In this document: positions 1-8,594 of the stretch, in pieces
How positions within the stretch are numbered: position 1 is the stretch's first letter
Layout of the letters: each line of letters opens with the position of its first letter
Source of the DNA: JAEUMG01 sp963805405
Lineage (GTDB): Bacteria; Pseudomonadota; Alphaproteobacteria; Rhizobiales; Aestuariivirgaceae
Length of the DNA: 64,000 nucleotides
Direction: 5' to 3'
Assembly: GCA_963805405.1 (NCBI GenBank)
Contig: CAWDUC010000013.1
Location: forward strand, 1-64,000
Notes under the pieces: model-generated
Database searches by the model: none
What the model was told of the DNA's origin: nothing
The model's input: the letters and a program-made list of their open reading frames with translations, nothing else
Position numbers and translations under genes: made by a program

Positions 1-244
1 CTTTACGCCGGTGGGCGGTGCGGCAGTGGCGATGATGATCGACCGTTCGGTGTCGTCGAACAACGGTTTCGGCTTGAACGCGAACGGGGCAGGTGCGATT
101 TTGCGCATCGGCAACTCGATCGTTTCGGGCAACGCGACCGGCGTCAAGCTCGTGAACAGCGCTACCATGACGTCGTTCGGCACCAATCAGATCAACGACA
201 ATGCGACACCGGGCCCGTCCATCACGATCCTCGGCCCGACCTGA
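1..244 (+). CDS. C-terminal end of a right-handed beta-helix repeat protein (partial)
   Basis: The reading frame is open from the window edge and ends at TGA 242-244, so only the last 80 or so residues are seen. They show short strands with Asn and Gly turns, such as SSNNGFGL, RIGNSIVSGNATGV and NQINDN, as in parallel beta-helix rungs (pectate-lyase-like/NosD-like folds). No catalytic residues can be assigned from this piece. It lies next to type II secretion genes but is separated from them by a strong terminator and points towards them. Beta-helix proteins are often exported, so it could be a secretion substrate, but that is inference from position only. Confidence 0.6.
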   Translation, partial: FTPVGGAAVAMMIDRSVSSNNGFGLNANGAGAILRIGNSIVSGNATGVKLVNSATMTSFGTNQINDNATPGPSITILGPT

Positions 245-263
245 CCTGCTCCCGCACATCGAA

Positions 264-300
264 CGTCCCGGACGGGCATCCCGTCCGGGACGTATTTTAT
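264..300 (+). terminator. Rho-independent terminator after the beta-helix gene
   Basis: A perfect 13-bp inverted repeat (264-276 with 280-292, stem CGTCCCGGACGGG) closes on a CAT loop and is followed by TATTTTATTT. The T-rich tail lies only on the + side, so it terminates the beta-helix transcript. The convergent gspO gene stops at 322 and has no T-run on its side. Confidence 0.9.
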
Positions 301-321
301 TTGCATGGCCGCCCGGAGAAT

Positions 322-927
322 TTACATCGATCCGAATATCGCCGTGCCGATGAGCCACGCCAGCCAGATCGCCGGCGCGAAGAACAGCCCGAACGGTAAT
401 CGCGAGGTCGGGCCGATCGGGCTCTTGCCGGCGACGCGCCAGGCGCCATAGGCGGCGAGCGCGCCGAGCGCCGCGATTTCCACAGCCACCGGGATCATCG
501 GCCATTCGAGCCAGGCGCCGGCGACGAAGGCGAGTTTGACGTCGCCAAGGCCGAGCCCTTCGCGTCCGCGCAGCCGGCCGTAGAGCCAGCGCAGGCTCCA
601 GAAAAACAGCATCGTCACCGCGCCGCGCAGCAGCGCGGCCGCCACGCTTTCGATCGCCGATGGCACGGCCGCGAGCGCCGCGTTGACAATGGCAAGCGCC
701 AACGCCGCGGCGGTCAGCTCGTTGGGAATGAGCAGATGGCGATAGTCGACGATTGCGATCGCCAGCATCAGCAGCGCCAGCGCGGCGCCGAGCAAGCCGG
801 CCGTGCCGGGCGCCGCCGCGATACTGACGGCGGCGGCCACGAGGCAGGTCATGGCGACGGCCGCGTCGATCGGGCGAATTTGCTTCATGGCTGTCGGCGC
901 GTTTGCGGTCGGGCGTCGCGGCGCCAT
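322..927 (-). CDS. gspO: Prepilin peptidase (A24 family) of the type II secretion system
   Basis: This is an inner-membrane aspartyl protease that would cleave the leader of the pseudopilins encoded nearby. The two catalytic Asp contexts are visible: IVDYRHLLIPNELT after the second membrane segment and GLGLGDVK further on (the GxGD motif). At about 200 residues it is shorter than PilD/GspO proteins of about 290. It lacks the N-terminal cytoplasmic domain with CxxC motifs linked to N-methylation, so it looks peptidase-only, as in CpaA/TadV-type enzymes. An inner ATG at 886-888 is an alternative start. The gene follows gspD on the same strand after a 12-bp gap. Confidence 0.85.
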   Translation of the reverse strand: MAPRRPTANAPTAMKQIRPIDAAVAMTCLVAAAVSIAAAPGTAGLLGAALALLMLAIAIVDYRHLLIPNELTAAALALAIVNAALAAVPSAIESVAAALLRGAVTMLFFWSLRWLYGRLRGREGLGLGDVKLAFVAGAWLEWPMIPVAVEIAALGALAAYGAWRVAGKSPIGPTSRLPFGLFFAPAIWLAWLIGTAIFGSM

Positions 928-939
928 CGGCCCCGCCCG

Positions 940-3208
940 TCAGCGCACGGAAATCGGCTGACTGGACCCTTGCGGGAAGCGGGGCGACACGGTGCCGATG
1001 CGCGACTTCAGCTTGGCGCGCAATTCTTCCGCCACCAGATGGGCGTCGATGGCGTCGCGGATGATCTGCGGGCGGATGAAGATGATGAGTTCGGTGCGCT
1101 GCGTCGTCTTGCCTTGATGGGAAAACGCGTCGCCCAGATAGCCGGGAAGCTGATCGAGCAACGGGATGCCGCTGCGCGTCTTGTTCTGCGTCTCGCTGAC
1201 CAGCCCGGCCAGCAACACGGTCTGGCCGTCGGCCACCGACAGCGTGCTCTTGACTTTCCGTTGCGAGATCGTCGGCGTTAGCGTCGACGACGAGCTGGCG
1301 CTGCTGATCTCCTGTTCGATGTCGAGCCGCACCATATTGTTACCGCTCACGCGCGGCATGACGCGCAGGATGATGCCGGTGTTCTGGTAATTGATGGTGT
1401 TGACGACGGCGTTGTTGGCGCTGAGCACGGTCGCCGTGCCGGTGGTGATCGGAACCTGGTCGCCGACCTGCAGGGTGGCGACGCCGTTATCGACAACCAC
1501 CAGCGAGGGGTTGGAGAGGATCTTGACGTCGGTGATCGCATGCAAGGCGTCGAGGACGACCTGCGGCGTCTTTTCCGACCCGATCAGAATGTTGAAGCCG
1601 GGCAGGATGCGGCTCAGCGTCGCGCTCGCCGATCGTGTTGACCGCCGAGCCGGTGTCGGCCGGGGCGCCGAGATTCGTGCTCTTCAGGAAAAACTGCACG
1701 CCGTAGCTTAGGTTGTCATTCAGCGTGACCTCGGCGATCGTCGCATCGAAAGCGACCTGCAACTGCGGCCGGTCGATCTGCCGCAGCGCGCTCTCGATGA
1801 TCTTATAGTTTTCCTCGTTGGCGTAGATCAGCAGCGCGTTATTGGTGACGTCGGCGGTGATGCGGATGCCGGGCAGGATCGGGCCGCCGCCGGAAGCGCC
1901 GGCATGCGAACTGGCCAGCGACGGCGACGCGGCGTTTGGCGGCGCTTCGGCGCCGAGCGGCTTGCTCGCCGGTGGGCCGCCGGTGAGCCGTTCGACCGGC
2001 GACATCGTGGCGCCGCCGGGGCCGCTCGAGGAGGTGGTCACGCCGCCGCCCGGCGCAATCTGGCTCGACGCCGAACCGATCGACGAGCCCGAGGCGCTGC
2101 CGAACATTTCGTTGAGGATGGCTGCCAGATTTTTCGCGTCGCCGTAGCGTACGCGATAGACTTTTACGCCGGTGTTGGCGACTTCCGAATTGTCGAGCCG
2201 GCGAATCCAGCTTTGCGCGGCTTTCAACAGTGCCGGTTTGCTGGTGGCGACCAGGATGGCGTTAAGCCGGCCGATCGCCTGCAATTTGACCAGGTCGTGG
2301 TTGAGGCCGCCGTTGCCGAGATCCATGATCTTTTCGACTTCCGAAATGATCGGCTCCGGCGCGCTGTGACGCACCGGAAAAATGCCGACCGATTGCCCGC
2401 GCATCCAATCGGTATCGAAGCTGAGCACCGTCTCGACCGCCTTGCGGCGCTCCGGTCCAGTGCCCTGGATGATCAGCATGTTGCGTGCACTATCTACGCG
2501 CATCGAGCCTTGCTTGGTGGCGAAATTCTCCAGCAACTTAGTGAGTGTCGTGGCCGAGACATAGCGCAGCGGCACGATGCTCACGCCGTAACCCGGTTGC
2601 GGCGTGCGGCCGTCGGCCGCGACGTCGATGCCCCCATTGGCGATTGCCTCGTTGATGGGGACGAGCCGGTAGCTGCCGGCGTTGTGGATCAGCGCGACAT
2701 TGCTCACGCGCAGCGCGTTTTCAAGAACGAACAGCACGTCGCTTTTGGCGACTGGACGTCCCGAGTTCAGCGTCACGGTCCCCTGCACGCGCGGATCGAT
2801 GATGTAGCCGACGCCGAGAATGTCGCCGAGAATGACTTTGGCGACGGTACTCACCGGCGCGTTTTCGAAACTGAGATCGTAGCCGTCGCCGGTGGCCGAG
2901 CGCTCGGCGCCTTGAATTGTCACGGGCGCCGGTTCGCCGGCGGCGTTCTGCGCCGATCCGCTGTAGACGACCGCGCGCGGATCACGGCCACGGTCAACCG
3001 TGGCCGAACCCGCTGGCTGCGGGAAGCGCGGGAGAAGATCGATCGATTGCACTTGATCGCTGATGTTCGGCGATTGCACCTTTGGATCGTGAATATCGGG
3101 AATAAGACTATTACAGGCCGCCAGCAAGCCGCCGGCGGCGACTGCGACTATTGCCAGTCCAAGACGAACCGGCGGACACCGACGCACTAGACGATTAATG
3201 ATTGACAC
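940..3208 (-). CDS. gspD: Type II secretion secretin GspD (one frameshift)
   Basis: Outer-membrane secretin, the exit channel of the type II secretion system. The N-terminus is a lipoprotein signal with lipobox LLAAC (Cys at about residue 32), followed by N0-N3 type domains and a Ser/Gly/Pro-rich linker inside the N3 region. The C-terminal secretin domain carries VDNGVATLQVGDQVPI and LLAGLVSETQNKTRSGIPLL. The frame shifts near 1620-1635: the upstream part ends in GSAVNTIGE and the family sequence ATLSRILPGFNILIG resumes in another frame. One extra G in GGCGAGCGCG would explain it. Total length of about 755 residues is normal. It is divergent from gspE across a 110-bp AT-rich region. Confidence 0.9.
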
Positions 3209-3280
3209 CTAACCTCGCCCACGTGCGCTGCGGTTGACGTCATTCCTGGCCGACGACGTCGGTTGATAAGTTCTTATTGT

Positions 3281-3308
3281 TTGACAATGTTTTCGGATAT
3301 TCGATAAT
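3281..3308 (+). promoter_or_regulatory. Sigma-70-like promoter for gspEFGHI
   Basis: TTGACA at 3281-3286 and GATAAT at 3303-3308 are separated by 16 bp, in a stretch much richer in A/T than its surroundings. Transcription would start near 3315, giving a leader of about 90 nt before the preferred gspE start. Confidence 0.55.
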
Positions 3309-3403
3309 TATATTACTCAGTGTCAAGCACGATTTGCGATCGTATACTACGAGTCCCACTTAATATTTGTGGACAACTTAATGTCATCTTTCTGGACACC
3401 TTA

Positions 3404-5107
3404 ATGTCGCCTAACATGTCGCCTAACATGTCACAGAATTTTGCCAAATATTTGGTTGGCAAAAATTATATTGCTGGCGATTTGATTTCTAAGCTCGATC
3501 TGCCGGATGCTCAGAATTTCGGGCAAACACTGCGAAGATTGTGGGAATTGACCGATCTATCGGCCAACGACTTCGCTGACGAAGTATCCCGCTTCCACGG
3601 CATTCCGCGCCTGAGCCTGGCGCAATTGATGGAAGCCGCACCCTTGGTCGGCCGGTTTTCCCGCCGCTTTCTGCGCGAGATGGTGGTCTTCCCCTTTGAG
3701 ACGGCGGACGGGCAATACCAACTGGCGGTTGCCGATCCCAATGACGCGGCGCCGGTGCAGGCCGCCGAGATCGTGCTCGGCCGCCGCGTCGGCGTCACCA
3801 TCGCCTCGTTCGAGGACATCGCCACCGTTCTGGCCGCGCGCATTGGCGATGACAACTCCGCTCTGCCCGAAGTCGCCGATGCAGCTTCCGCCCATGCCGA
3901 CGACGATATCGAGAACCTGCGCGACCTGGCCAGCGGCGCGCCCATCGTGCGCGCGGTCAACGACCTGCTCGAAAAGGCGATGGAACTGCGCGCGAGCGAT
4001 ATTCACATCGAGCCGACGCGCAGCGGCCTCAATGTGCGCATGCGCGTCGACGGCCTGTTGCGCGCGGTGGCATCGCCCGCCGGCGCGCTGCCGCAGGCGC
4101 TGGTCTCGCGCATCAAGATTTTGTCCGGCTTGAACATCGCCGAACGCCGGCTGCCGCAGGACGGCGCCGCGCGGCTGCGCGTGGCGCGCTCGGAGATCGA
4201 TATCCGCGTTGCCACCATGCCGACCCAGCACGGCGAATCCGCCGTCGTGCGCCTATTGCCGCGCGACCGCGGCCTGCTCGAACTCGCCAAGCTCGGCCTG
4301 TCCGACCGGGACGAAGGCCGCATGAAGCATCTGCTGTCGCTGCCGCACGGGATGATCATCATCACCGGGCCGACCGGCAGCGGCAAAACCACGACGCTGG
4401 CGACCATGCTGTCGATCCTCAACCAGCCGACGCGCAAGATCCTCACCATCGAGGATCCGGTCGAATACGAGCTCAACGGCGTCAATCAATCGCAGGTGAA
4501 GCCGGGGATCGGGCTCACCTTCGCTACCGCGCTGCGCGCTTTCGTGCGCCAGGACCCCGACGTGATCATGGTCGGCGAAATCCGCGACGCGGAGACCGCC
4601 AATATCGCAATCCATGCCGCGCTCACCGGCCATCTCGTGCTGACCACGCTGCACACCGAGACTGCGGCGGCGGCGCTGCCGCGCCTGCTGGACCTCGGCG
4701 TCGAGGGCTTCCTGCTCAAGTCGACGTTGCGCGCGACCATCGCACAACGGCTGGTGCGCATCCTGTGCGACCGCTGCAAGGTCCGCAAAACTCTAAAGCC
4801 CGAGGATCTCTCCGACGATCCGCGTTTTGTCGCGCTCGGCTTCAAGCCCGGCGACACGGTCTATGAGCCGAATGGTTGCGATCGTTGCGGCGGCACCGGC
4901 TATCGCGGCCGCAGCGGCATTTTCGAGATCATCGAGATGACCGGCCAAGTGCGCGACCTGATTACCGAACACACCAACTCGGAGGTCATTCATTGCGCCG
5001 CGGTGAACGCCGGCATGATGACCATGGTCGAGGACGCGATTGCCAAGTGCCGGACGGGGGTGACGTCCGCCGCGGAGGTTCTCCGCGTGACCACGGTCGG
5101 AGCCTGA
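3404..5107 (+). CDS. gspE: Type II secretion ATPase GspE
   Basis: Cytoplasmic hexameric ATPase that powers pseudopilus assembly. After an N-terminal T2SSE-N domain come the Walker A motif GPTGSGKTTT (about residue 320), the Asp box TIEDPVE, Walker B region DPDVIMVGEIRDAETA and His box LTGHLVLTTLHTE. A zinc-binding pair, CDRC and CDRCGG, lies near the C-terminus. The frame is open back to 3320, but three in-frame ATGs at 3404, 3416 and 3428 fit better; they arise from 12-bp near-repeats (ATGTCGCCTAAC). No good ribosome site precedes them, so the exact start is uncertain. gspF begins one base after the stop. Confidence 0.93.
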   Translation: MSPNMSPNMSQNFAKYLVGKNYIAGDLISKLDLPDAQNFGQTLRRLWELTDLSANDFADEVSRFHGIPRLSLAQLMEAAPLVGRFSRRFLREMVVFPFETADGQYQLAVADPNDAAPVQAAEIVLGRRVGVTIASFEDIATVLAARIGDDNSALPEVADAASAHADDDIENLRDLASGAPIVRAVNDLLEKAMELRASDIHIEPTRSGLNVRMRVDGLLRAVASPAGALPQALVSRIKILSGLNIAERRLPQDGAARLRVARSEIDIRVATMPTQHGESAVVRLLPRDRGLLELAKLGLSDRDEGRMKHLLSLPHGMIIITGPTGSGKTTTLATMLSILNQPTRKILTIEDPVEYELNGVNQSQVKPGIGLTFATALRAFVRQDPDVIMVGEIRDAETANIAIHAALTGHLVLTTLHTETAAAALPRLLDLGVEGFLLKSTLRATIAQRLVRILCDRCKVRKTLKPEDLSDDPRFVALGFKPGDTVYEPNGCDRCGGTGYRGRSGIFEIIEMTGQVRDLITEHTNSEVIHCAAVNAGMMTMVEDAIAKCRTGVTSAAEVLRVTTVGA

Positions 5108-5108
5108 C

Positions 5109-6323
5109 GTGCCGAGCTTCCGCTACCGCGCGCTGACCCAGAGCGGCGAAATGGTGAGCGGATCGCTGACCGCGCCAACCGCCGCGGAAGTGGCCAACCG
5201 CATCGAATTTCTCGGCCTGGTTCCGGTTGAAACCATCACCGAAAGCGCAGGCGCCGAGAAGACACGCCTGAGTTTGTCGCTGTTGTCGCGGCCCAAGCCC
5301 GAAGACGTCACGGTTTTCACGCGCGATTTAGCGCTGCTGCTCAAGGCCGGCGCCCGTATCGACGATGCGCTCGACCTGCTGGCGGTCGACATCGACATCG
5401 GGCGCTTACGTCCGATGGTCGCGCAAATCCGCGGCCGCGTGTTGGCCGGCGAAAGCCTGTCGGAAGCGCTGCTGCATCATCCGACCTTGTTCCCGCCGAT
5501 GTATGTCGCGCTGGTTCGCGTCGGCGAGACCTCCGGTGCGCTCGACCACGTGCTCGAGGTACTCGGCAGCGAACGCGGCCGCGGCGAGGCCATGCGACGC
5601 AAGGTGATGGACGCCTTGCGCTACCCGGCTTTCGTACTGTTCGCCGCCTGCGCGGTGCTGTCGTTCTTCCTGCTCTTCGTCTTGCCGCAATTCGCCGCGG
5701 TGCTGCAGGACTTCAACGCCAAGCTCGATCCGATCGTCGCCGCGCTGTTCGATCTGTCCAAGTTCACCCGCGCGCATCTCGAAGTCATCGAGGCCGCGAT
5801 CGCCGTCCTGATCTTAAGCGGCTGGCTCACGTTTCGCCGCCCCGCGCTGCGGTCGAGGATCGCCGATATTTTCACGCGCCTGCCCTTGCTGCGATCGGTC
5901 GTGCAATTGAACCGCACGGCTCTGTTTTGCCGCAATCTGGGAATTCTACTCGGCAGCGGCGTTCCGCTCACCATGACACTGCGTATCCTGGTTGATATGA
6001 TCGGCGGGGGCGATCACGGCGGCGTCTGGAGCAAGGCGGTGGACCGGGTCCGGCACGGGGGAAAACTATCGGACGCGCTCGCCGACACGATCCTGCTGCC
6101 GGCTATGGCCATCCGTATGTTGCGGATCGGCGAGGAAACCGGTCAGTTGCCGGTGCTCGCCGGCAACGTCGCCGAATTCTACGAAGCCAAGCTGCAACGC
6201 AGTCTCGACCGCGTTGTCGGCATCACGGGGCCGCTGGCGATCATCGTGATCAGCACCATCGTTGGCGGACTGATCGTATCCGTGATGACCGCGCTGCTCT
6301 CGGTCACGCAGGTCATTGAATAA
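5109..6323 (+). CDS. gspF: Type II secretion inner-membrane platform protein GspF
   Basis: Polytopic inner-membrane protein that anchors the secretion ATPase and pseudopilus assembly. The N-terminus FRYRALTQSGEMVSGSL is typical of GspF. Two T2SSF domains follow, each with a hydrophobic segment (YPAFVLFAACAVLSFFLLFV and a C-terminal IVISTIVGGLIVSVMTALLS). The repeated glycine-rich signatures are ALVRVGETSGAL and MLRIGEETGQL. At 404 residues it has the usual length. The GTG start overlaps the end of gspE by close spacing, indicating one operon. Confidence 0.93.
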   Translation: MPSFRYRALTQSGEMVSGSLTAPTAAEVANRIEFLGLVPVETITESAGAEKTRLSLSLLSRPKPEDVTVFTRDLALLLKAGARIDDALDLLAVDIDIGRLRPMVAQIRGRVLAGESLSEALLHHPTLFPPMYVALVRVGETSGALDHVLEVLGSERGRGEAMRRKVMDALRYPAFVLFAACAVLSFFLLFVLPQFAAVLQDFNAKLDPIVAALFDLSKFTRAHLEVIEAAIAVLILSGWLTFRRPALRSRIADIFTRLPLLRSVVQLNRTALFCRNLGILLGSGVPLTMTLRILVDMIGGGDHGGVWSKAVDRVRHGGKLSDALADTILLPAMAIRMLRIGEETGQLPVLAGNVAEFYEAKLQRSLDRVVGITGPLAIIVISTIVGGLIVSVMTALLSVTQVIE

Positions 6324-6335
6324 AAGGCGGTGACG

Positions 6336-6785
6336 ATGTTCTTCGACCGGGAAAAAGTTCGCAGACGCATGCGCGGCGAGGGCGGCTTTACGCTGATCGA
6401 AATCCTCGTCGTCATCACGATCATCGCGCTGATCATGAGCCTGGTCGGCCCGCGCGTGCTCAACTATCTCGGCGAATCCAAGGTCAAGGCCGCCAAGATC
6501 CAGATCCAGAGTTTCGGCAGCGCGCTCGACCTGTTCAATCTCGATACCGGCCGCTATCCGAGCAGCAGCGAAGGCCTGGCGGCGCTGGTGCAGTCCCCCG
6601 GCACAATTCCGTCATGGAACGGGCCCTATTTGAAGGGCGGCGTGGTGCCCTCAGACCCATGGGGAAAGCCCTATGTTTATCGTTCGCCAGGGGAGCACGG
6701 TCCCTATGATATCATGTCATATGGCTCCGACGGTCAGGAAGGTGGGACTGGCACGGCCGCCGACATCGCCAGTTGGGCGCATTGA
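6336..6785 (+). CDS. gspG: Major pseudopilin GspG
   Basis: Main subunit of the type II pseudopilus. It has a short charged leader ending in Gly, then the prepilin cleavage motif GGFTLIEILVVITIIALIMS and a hydrophobic helix. The soluble part carries the GspG signature YPSSSEGLAALVQSP and DPWGKPYVYRSPGEHGPYDIMSYGSDGQEGG in outline, the calcium-binding C-terminal region. ATG 6336 sits 8 bases after AAAGG and is preferred over a GTG at 6330. About 149 residues is normal. Confidence 0.93.
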   Translation: MFFDREKVRRRMRGEGGFTLIEILVVITIIALIMSLVGPRVLNYLGESKVKAAKIQIQSFGSALDLFNLDTGRYPSSSEGLAALVQSPGTIPSWNGPYLKGGVVPSDPWGKPYVYRSPGEHGPYDIMSYGSDGQEGGTGTAADIASWAH

Positions 6786-7236
6786 CCGCGGCGAGGGCGG
6801 CTTCACGCTGATCGAAGTCGTCTGCGTTCTGGCCATCATCGCGATGCTCGCCGCTATCCTGCTGCCGGAAATCCCGCGCGGCACCTCGCACTCGCGGCTG
6901 GAAGCCTACGCGATGGAGATCGCCACGGTCCTCAACAGCGACCGCAATGCGGCCATTCGTCATCGCGTCCGGGTGGCGACCGAAATAGACGCGCTCGACC
7001 GCTCGGTGCGCGCCGGCGCCTCGCCGCGCACCATCAAAGTGCCGAACGACGTGCAATTCGATGCCGCGCTCGCCAGCCGCTGTAACCAGCGCGAGTCGGG
7101 CTCGCTGATCGTCTTCTTCGCTTCCGGCATGTCCTGCGGCGGCGTGATCGCGCTCACGCGGCTGGGCGCCGGCTTTCAGATTCGCGTCAATTGGCTCACC
7201 GGAGGCGTTGAAATTGTGCCGCTTAACGCGTCCTGA
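6721..7236 (+). CDS. gspH: Minor pseudopilin, GspH-like
   Basis: The prepilin motif GGFTLIEVVCVLAIIAMLAA is followed by a soluble domain of the GspH type with an alternating strand pattern ending in FQIRVNWLTGGVEIVP. The gene overlaps the 3' end of gspG. Possible starts are ATG 6721 and GTG 6742; the later one gives a leader length closer to the other pseudopilins. Assignment to GspH rests on gene order G-H-I and weak similarity. Confidence 0.75.
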   Translation: MAPTVRKVGLARPPTSPVGRIDRGEGGFTLIEVVCVLAIIAMLAAILLPEIPRGTSHSRLEAYAMEIATVLNSDRNAAIRHRVRVATEIDALDRSVRAGASPRTIKVPNDVQFDAALASRCNQRESGSLIVFFASGMSCGGVIALTRLGAGFQIRVNWLTGGVEIVPLNAS

Positions 7237-7621
7237 GCGCCCGCGCGGCAGCGCCGGCTTCACGCTTATCGAGGTGGTCGTCACGCTCGCGGTGATCGCG
7301 GCGATTTTGTTGTCGGTCGGCTCGCTGGTCAGCGTCGCGGTGCGCGGCACGCATGCGCTCGACAACCACCTGGTGCTGGTCGAGACGGCGCGCGCCATCG
7401 AGGCCGGGCTGCCCGATCGCGACAACCTGGCCGTCGGCACCATGTCCGGTGAACGCGACGGCCAGCTTTGGCGCGTCGACGTTTCGCCGTTTCCCGGCAA
7501 ACTGGACGCGCAGACGCAAACGCTCTGGGTGCCGCTGCTGGCGGCGATCACCGTGCAAACGCCGAACGGAACCAGCCTGCGGGTGACCACCGTGCGGCTC
7601 GGCCGAGGGCCGGCGGGATGA
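7214..7621 (+). CDS. gspI: Minor pseudopilin, GspI-like
   Basis: Short leader, cleavage motif AGFTLIEVVVTLAVIAAILL, then about 110 soluble residues. A GGAGG ribosome site at 7201-7205 is best spaced for TTG 7214; TTG 7208 is too close. It overlaps the preceding gene by reading through its 3' end, and its TGA overlaps the next ATG (ATGA at 7618). Size and position suit GspI, but GspH/I/J naming is tentative. Confidence 0.7.
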   Translation: MCRLTRPERPRGSAGFTLIEVVVTLAVIAAILLSVGSLVSVAVRGTHALDNHLVLVETARAIEAGLPDRDNLAVGTMSGERDGQLWRVDVSPFPGKLDAQTQTLWVPLLAAITVQTPNGTSLRVTTVRLGRGPAG

Positions 7622-7671
7622 AGCAGCTTGAATATCGCGCGGACGGCGAGGCGGGCTTCTCGTTGCTTGAG
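7618..7671 (+). pseudogene. gspJ: First 18 codons of another pseudopilin gene (GspJ-like), cut off
   Basis: ATG 7618 overlaps the stop of the previous gene. The reading begins MKQLEYRADGEAGFSLLE, a prepilin leader with cleavage motif, and then runs into unrelated sequence (HRC, stop). The lost part would be the rest of the hydrophobic helix and soluble domain. The break coincides with the leuC fragment on the other strand, so this is a junction and not a natural C-terminus. Confidence 0.8.
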
Positions 7672-7680
7672 CATCGGTGC
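7665..7680. other. Junction joining a cut pseudopilin gene to a cut leuC gene
   Basis: Left of about 7671 the + strand encodes a pseudopilin N-terminus; right of it the - strand encodes the middle of LeuC ending ..YWDTLSTDA. Both genes lose family sequence at the same point and no insertion sequence, target duplication or tRNA is present. It is either a misassembly or a recombination point. Confidence 0.75.
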
Positions 7681-8482
7681 TGAGCGTGTCCCAGTAGCGC
7701 CGCGCCGCGTCCCAGTCCGCCCCCTTCGGCGCTTTCGGACGGCCCTTCAAATAGGCATAGGCGGTCTCGTCGGGCGCGATCATGCCGGCGCGGGCGCCGC
7801 CCTCGATCGACATGTTGCACACCGTCATGCGGCCTTCCATGGAAAGCTCGCGAATGGCATCGCCCGCATATTCGATGACCGAGCCGGTGCCGCCGGCGGT
7901 GCCGATCTGGCCGATGATGGCGAGGATGATGTCCTTGGCGGTGGCGCCTGGCGCAAGCTTGCCGTCCACCTGGACGAGCATGTTCTTGGCTTTCTTCTGG
8001 ATCAATGTCTGGGTCGCCAACACATGCTCGACCTCGGAGGTGCCGATGCCGTGTGCGAGTGCGCCGAAGGCACCATGCGTCGAAGTATGGCTGTCGCCGC
8101 AAACGATGGTGGTACCGGGCAGGGTAAAGCCTTGTTCCGGCCCGATCACATGCACGATGCCCTGGCGGCGGTCATGCTCGTCGTAATATTCGACGCCGAA
8201 ATCCTTGGCGTTCTGGGCCAGGGTTTCGATCTGCGTGCGGCTTTCGGGCTCGGCGATGCCTTTGGAGCGGTCGGTGGTCGGCACATTGTGGTCGACGACG
8301 GCGAGCGTCTTTTCCGGATGCCGCACTTTGCGGCCCGACAGACGCAAGCCTTCGAAGGCCTGCGGACTGGTCACTTCATGGACGAGATGGCGGTCGATAT
8401 AGAGGAGGCAGGTGCCGTCCTCGGCCTCGTGGACCAGGTGATCGTCCCAGATTTTGTCGTAAAGCGTGCGCGGCTTGGCCAT
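7672..8482 (-). pseudogene. leuC: 3-isopropylmalate dehydratase large subunit, 3'-truncated
   Basis: LeuC isomerises isopropylmalate in leucine biosynthesis. The first 270 residues are intact from MAKPRTLYDKIWDDHLV and include VVCGDSHTSTHGAFGALA-type sequence (TTIVCGDSHTSTHGAF) and GTSEVEHVLATQTL. The usual protein has about 465-470 residues. The missing part holds the cysteines that bind the 4Fe-4S cluster and the substrate-binding end, so the fragment could not work as an enzyme. In this order leuC is normally single copy and needed for leucine synthesis, which favours a misjoin over a natural deletion. Confidence 0.85.
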
Positions 8483-8594
8483 GTCAGCAGATCCAGTGCG
8501 GATTTTCGTGCCTCATTTAGCGTCGTGTGCTTGAAACGCAAAGGGCTTTTGCCCCAGCGCAATCCTGCCATGATGATATGGCTAAACCTCCATT

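Noticed and set aside
1904..3190. Long + strand open frame opposite gspD (428 codons)
   Set aside because: Arg/Ala/Gly-rich shadow of the GC-rich gspD gene; no family motif, and gspD is certain.
3320..3403. Leaderless gspE start at GTG 3320
   Set aside because: Possible from the promoter position, but residues before 3404 have no family similarity and the ATG cluster fits better.
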